Part shown: piece after piece, positions 3,949 to 6,828 of the stretch
Layout: each line of letters opens with the position of its first letter
Numbering within the stretch: the stretch's first letter is position 1
Source: Wenzhouxiangella sp.
Lineage (GTDB): Bacteria; Pseudomonadota; Gammaproteobacteria; Xanthomonadales; Wenzhouxiangellaceae
Assembly (NCBI GenBank): GCA_007116585.1
Contig: SKIE01000246.1
Span: forward strand, 1-6,828
Length of the DNA stretch: 6,828 bases
Direction of reading: 5' to 3'
Position numbers and translations under genes: made by a program
The notes under the pieces: model-generated
The model's database searches: none
The model's input: the letters and a program-made list of their open reading frames with translations, nothing else
Told to the model about the DNA's origin: nothing

Positions 3949-6828
3949 TGGGCGGTTGCCTCCAGCAACTGGCCAATACCATTGAGCGCGACCTGCAGCG
4001 ACGGATAGTCGCCGGCCGATGTGTTGCGCATTTCCTCAAGCATGACCGCCACGCGCGCGGTTTCAGAGGAGTAGCGCTCAAACCAGCTGGCGACCGGATC
4101 CTCGGCATCGCCACTGTCGGCCAGCACCCGGCGGGTCAGACGACGGTGATAGCCATACAGTTCGTCGCGCAGGTTGCCGCGTGCATGGGCATGCCACTGC
4201 CGCTCGACCGGCAGACGCTCGATCTGTCCACGCAGCCATTTCAGGCACAAACGATCGATCAGACCGAAGTAGATGGTCGCCACATCGGAAACCGGCAGTT
4301 CCTGGCTGGCGGCCTCGTCGACAATATCCAACGCCGGCTGCAGGAACGCCATCGCAGCGGCTCGGGCGGCCAACTCGTCGGGGAAGCCTGACTGGCTCAG
4401 CGCATTACGACGTTCGCGGTAGATGCGGCACAAATCCTCGTCGAGCAGGTCCTCAAGCCCCGACTCGTACTCGGCCAGACCCGGCGCGAAACGCTCAACC
4501 TTGCTGGAGATATCAATCGACCGCCCGCCAGGCAGCGCAATCAGGCGGCGGGTGGCCTGGCGCAGCAGGTTCCACATCTCGCGCACGGCCTCAACCTGCT
4601 GTTTAGCCGGCACCTGATTGTCCAGCGCCTCGATGCTGGCCCAGTAGTCGCGCGCCCGAAACACTTCGCGCGCCACCGTGTAGGCCTTGGCCATGGTGGC
4701 TGAATCCGCGCCGGTATCTTCGCGAATGCGGGTGGCGAAATGAGCACCCATGCGGTTGACGATGGAGTTCGTCACCCGCGTGGCGATGATCTCGCGCCAC
4801 AGGCGATGCTCCGGCATCAGCTCGGCGAAGCGCTCCGTCAAGGGCGCGGGGAAGTAATCCTCAAGCTCACGTGACAGGTAGGGATCCTCGGGCACATCCG
4901 AGGCCAGCAAATCCTGATACAGCGTGATTTTGCTGTAGGACAGCAGCAGCGCCAGTTCCGGCCGGGTCAGGCCGAAGCCCCTGGCCACCCGCTCGCGCAG
5001 TTGCTCCTCATCCGGCAGATGCTCAAGGTCACGGTCAATCACACCCTTGCGGTCCAGCATGGCGATCAGATGCGCTTCGGCACCGAGCCGGTCGGTGGTC
5101 AGGCTTTCCATCAGGCTGATCGCCTGGGTTTGCAGATAGTTGCTGCGCAGAACCAGGCCGGCGACCTCGTCGGTCATTTCGGCCAGCAGTTGATTGCGCT
5201 CGGGTTCAGTCAGCAGTTCCTGCTTGACCGCCTGGTTGAGCAGGATCTTGATGTTGACTTCATGATCCGAGCAGTCCACGCCGGCCGAGTTGTCGATAAA
5301 GTCGGTATTGAGGCGGCCGCCCGCCAACGCGTACTCGATGCGCCCCGGCTGGGTCAGACCGAGGTTGCCGCCCTCCCCGACCACGCGGCAGCGCAGGTCC
5401 GAGCCGTTCACCCGAACCAGGTTGTTGGCGATGTCACCGACCTCGGCATCGGACTCATGCGAGGCCTTGACGTAGGTACCGATCCCTCCGTTCCAGACCA
5501 GATCAACCGGGCTTTTGAGCAACTCGCGAATCAGTTCATGCGGCGCCAGCGATTCGGCCTCCACGCCCAGCCAGTCCCGTACTTCCTCAGACAGCGGGAT
5601 GGACTTGGCCTGGCGCGAAAACACGCCGCCGCCGGCAGAGATCAGCGCCTCGTCGTAATCAGCCCAGGTCGAGCGGGAGAGGCCGAAAAGTCTCTCGCGT
5701 TCGCAGTAGCTGGTTTCAGGGTCCGGATCCGGATCGAGAAAGATGTGCAGATGGTTGAAAGCGGCTTTCAGGCGGATCTGGCGAGACAGCAGCATGCCGT
5801 TGCCGAATACATCACCCGCCATATCGCCGATGCCGACCACGCTGAACGGCTCGGACTGGATGTCGGTACCCAGTTCACGGAAGTGCCGCTTGACCGATTC
5901 CCAAGCACCACGCGCGGTGATGCCCATGCCCTTGTGGTCGTAGCCGTTCGACCCACCGGAGGCGAACGCATCCCCCATCCAGAAGCCGTGCTCGGCCGAG
6001 ATGGCATTGGCAATATCGGAAAATGTGGCCGTACCCTTGTCGGCGGCCACCACCAGGTAGGGGTCGTCGTCATCACAGCGGACCACGTCGCGCGGCGGCA
6101 GCACCTCGTCGTCGCGCAAATTGTCGGTGATATCCAGCAGCCCGTTGATGAAACTGCGGTAGCAATACACCACCTCGGCCATCAGGGCATCGCGATCGTC
6201 TCCCGACGGCGGACGCTTGACGACGAACCCTCCCTTGGCGCCCACCGGGACAATCATGGTGTTCTTCACGCTCTGGGCGCGCATCAGGCCAAGCACTTCC
6301 GTGCGGAAGTCAGCCAGGCGATCCGACCAGCGCAGCCCGCCGCGGGACACCAGCCCGCCGCGCAGGTGAATGCCTTCGGTGCGCGGCGAATAGACCCAGA
6401 TCTCCCGGAACGGCCGCGGCGGCGGCAGGTCAGGCACGCGCTGTGAGTCGAGCTTGAAGCTGATGTAGTCCGGCCATTGCCCGCGCGCATCGCGCTGGAA
6501 ATAGCTGGTGCGAAGCACCGAGCTGATCAGGTCGCAGAAAGCACGCAGGATGCGATCCTGATCGGCCGATGCGACGCTGTCGAGTGCGCGCAGGATGGTC
6601 TTGCGAATGACCTTGCAGGCCGCTTCATCCGGCTCTCCCTCGCGCGCATCGCAGACCTCGTCGAGGTATTCGGCAAGCACGCTGTCGTCCAACCCTGCCG
6701 CCAGAGAGCGGCAGTCCGAAGCCAGCGCGCGTCGGGCCGAACTGCGCCTGGCCCGGCCTTCCTTGCGCCTGGCCGGGTCAAGCCGACACTCGAAATACTC
6801 CACCAGCAAACGAGCCACCAGCGGCCAG
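3945..6828 (-). CDS. gdhB: NAD-specific glutamate dehydrogenase, large (~180 kDa) type, C-terminal part (5' end outside window)
   Basis: This is the oxidative-deamination glutamate dehydrogenase of the large bacterial class (about 1600 aa), which converts L-glutamate and NAD+ to 2-oxoglutarate, ammonium and NADH. The frame runs through the right edge; the GTG at 6818 is an internal valine (preceding codons read WPL), so the N-terminal ACT-like regions are missing. Numbering from that valine, the catalytic region shows VYSPRTEGIHLRGG (142-155), RGGLRWSDR (159-167), TMIVPVGAKGGFV (187-199; K195 is the substrate lysine of the PxGxKGG-type motif), MGDAFASGGSNGYDHKGMGI (281-300), VVGIGDMAGDVFGNGML (327-343; dinucleotide-binding part), HIFLDPDPDPETSY (358-371), NGGIGTYVK (443-451), GEGGNLGLTQ (481-490) and DNSAGVDCSDHEVN (509-522). 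An alpha-helical C-terminal domain of roughly 430 residues follows, ending at the TGA at 3947-3945. All the expected motifs are intact. In other bacteria this class is often allosterically controlled and catabolic; nothing in the window shows regulation here. Confidence 0.96.
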   Translation of the reverse strand, partial: WPLVARLLVEYFECRLDPARRKEGRARRSSARRALASDCRSLAAGLDDSVLAEYLDEVCDAREGEPDEAACKVIRKTILRALDSVASADQDRILRAFCDLISSVLRTSYFQRDARGQWPDYISFKLDSQRVPDLPPPRPFREIWVYSPRTEGIHLRGGLVSRGGLRWSDRLADFRTEVLGLMRAQSVKNTMIVPVGAKGGFVVKRPPSGDDRDALMAEVVYCYRSFINGLLDITDNLRDDEVLPPRDVVRCDDDDPYLVVAADKGTATFSDIANAISAEHGFWMGDAFASGGSNGYDHKGMGITARGAWESVKRHFRELGTDIQSEPFSVVGIGDMAGDVFGNGMLLSRQIRLKAAFNHLHIFLDPDPDPETSYCERERLFGLSRSTWADYDEALISAGGGVFSRQAKSIPLSEEVRDWLGVEAESLAPHELIRELLKSPVDLVWNGGIGTYVKASHESDAEVGDIANNLVRVNGSDLRCRVVGEGGNLGLTQPGRIEYALAGGRLNTDFIDNSAGVDCSDHEVNIKILLNQAVKQELLTEPERNQLLAEMTDEVAGLVLRSNYLQTQAISLMESLTTDRLGAEAHLIAMLDRKGVIDRDLEHLPDEEQLRERVARGFGLTRPELALLLSYSKITLYQDLLASDVPEDPYLSRELEDYFPAPLTERFAELMPEHRLWREIIATRVTNSIVNRMGAHFATRIREDTGADSATMAKAYTVAREVFRARDYWASIEALDNQVPAKQQVEAVREMWNLLRQATRRLIALPGGRSIDISSKVERFAPGLAEYESGLEDLLDEDLCRIYRERRNALSQSGFPDELAARAAAMAFLQPALDIVDEAASQELPVSDVATIYFGLIDRLCLKWLRGQIERLPVERQWHAHARGNLRDELYGYHRRLTRRVLADSGDAEDPVASWFERYSSETARVAVMLEEMRNTSAGDYPSLQVALNGIGQLLEATAQ
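3959..3963 (-). promoter_or_regulatory. Ribosome binding site for nadK
   Basis: GGAGG on the minus strand lies inside the last codons of the glutamate dehydrogenase gene and is 10 nt upstream of the GTG at 3948. It supports the GTG start and explains how the kinase is translated from the same mRNA across the 4-nt GTGA stop/start overlap. Confidence 0.75.

Noticed and set aside
3220..4008. Plus-strand open frame of 262 codons
   Set aside because: It is antisense to NAD kinase, whose catalytic motifs are intact on the minus strand.
5001..6446. Plus-strand open frame of 481 codons antisense to glutamate dehydrogenase
   Set aside because: It lies wholly inside the GDH gene in a GC-rich sequence where antisense frames stay open by codon bias. 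Its translation is His/Gln/Arg-rich with no recognisable motif. An antisense relation involving an NAD-GDH gene was reported in Achlya, but nothing here supports a second gene.

Overview
The window is GC-rich, tightly packed and coded entirely on the minus strand. Reading 5' to 3' along that strand, from high to low coordinates, it holds: the C-terminal two thirds or so of a large NAD-specific glutamate dehydrogenase (6828 to 3945, open at the right edge); a NAD kinase that overlaps it by 4 nt (3948 to 3169); a gap of about 544 bp filled with inverted repeats (3168 to 2625); a cytosolic cN-I-type 5'-nucleotidase (2624 to 1704); and, 19 bp further on, the N-terminal 561 codons of an exported beta-propeller protein that runs off the left edge (1684 to 1). 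The propeller is most likely the front half of an amidohydrolase-family protein. The two edge genes are easy to miss because neither has both a start and a stop inside the window. All the long plus-strand reading frames inside genes are antisense shadows.

The protein types (the ~180 kDa four-domain GDH, a short NAD kinase of 259 aa, a bacterial cN-I nucleotidase, and a PD40-amidohydrolase with a Sec signal peptide) and the codon use suggest a Gram-negative proteobacterium. A gammaproteobacterium of the Xanthomonadales/Wenzhouxiangella kind is my best guess; this is inference from recalled similarity, not a database result.

Functionally, GDH links amino-acid nitrogen to the TCA cycle using NAD+. 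The kinase made from the same transcript turns NAD+ into NADP+. The nucleotidase dephosphorylates nucleoside monophosphates. Together they look like a small housekeeping cluster for nitrogen and nucleotide/cofactor balance. The propeller protein acts outside the cytoplasm and may be only a passenger on the nucleotidase transcript.

The one part not explained by genes is the gap at 2625-3168. It holds a perfect 25-bp inverted repeat, a 22-bp inverted repeat with one mismatch, a third inverted pair with a 10-bp core, an 18-nt near-palindrome and a possible intrinsic terminator. The inverted repeats are interleaved rather than nested, which points to pieces of dispersed repeats in opposite orientations rather than one hairpin. 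I see no convincing evidence of a new biological system; this repeat block is the most worthwhile target.
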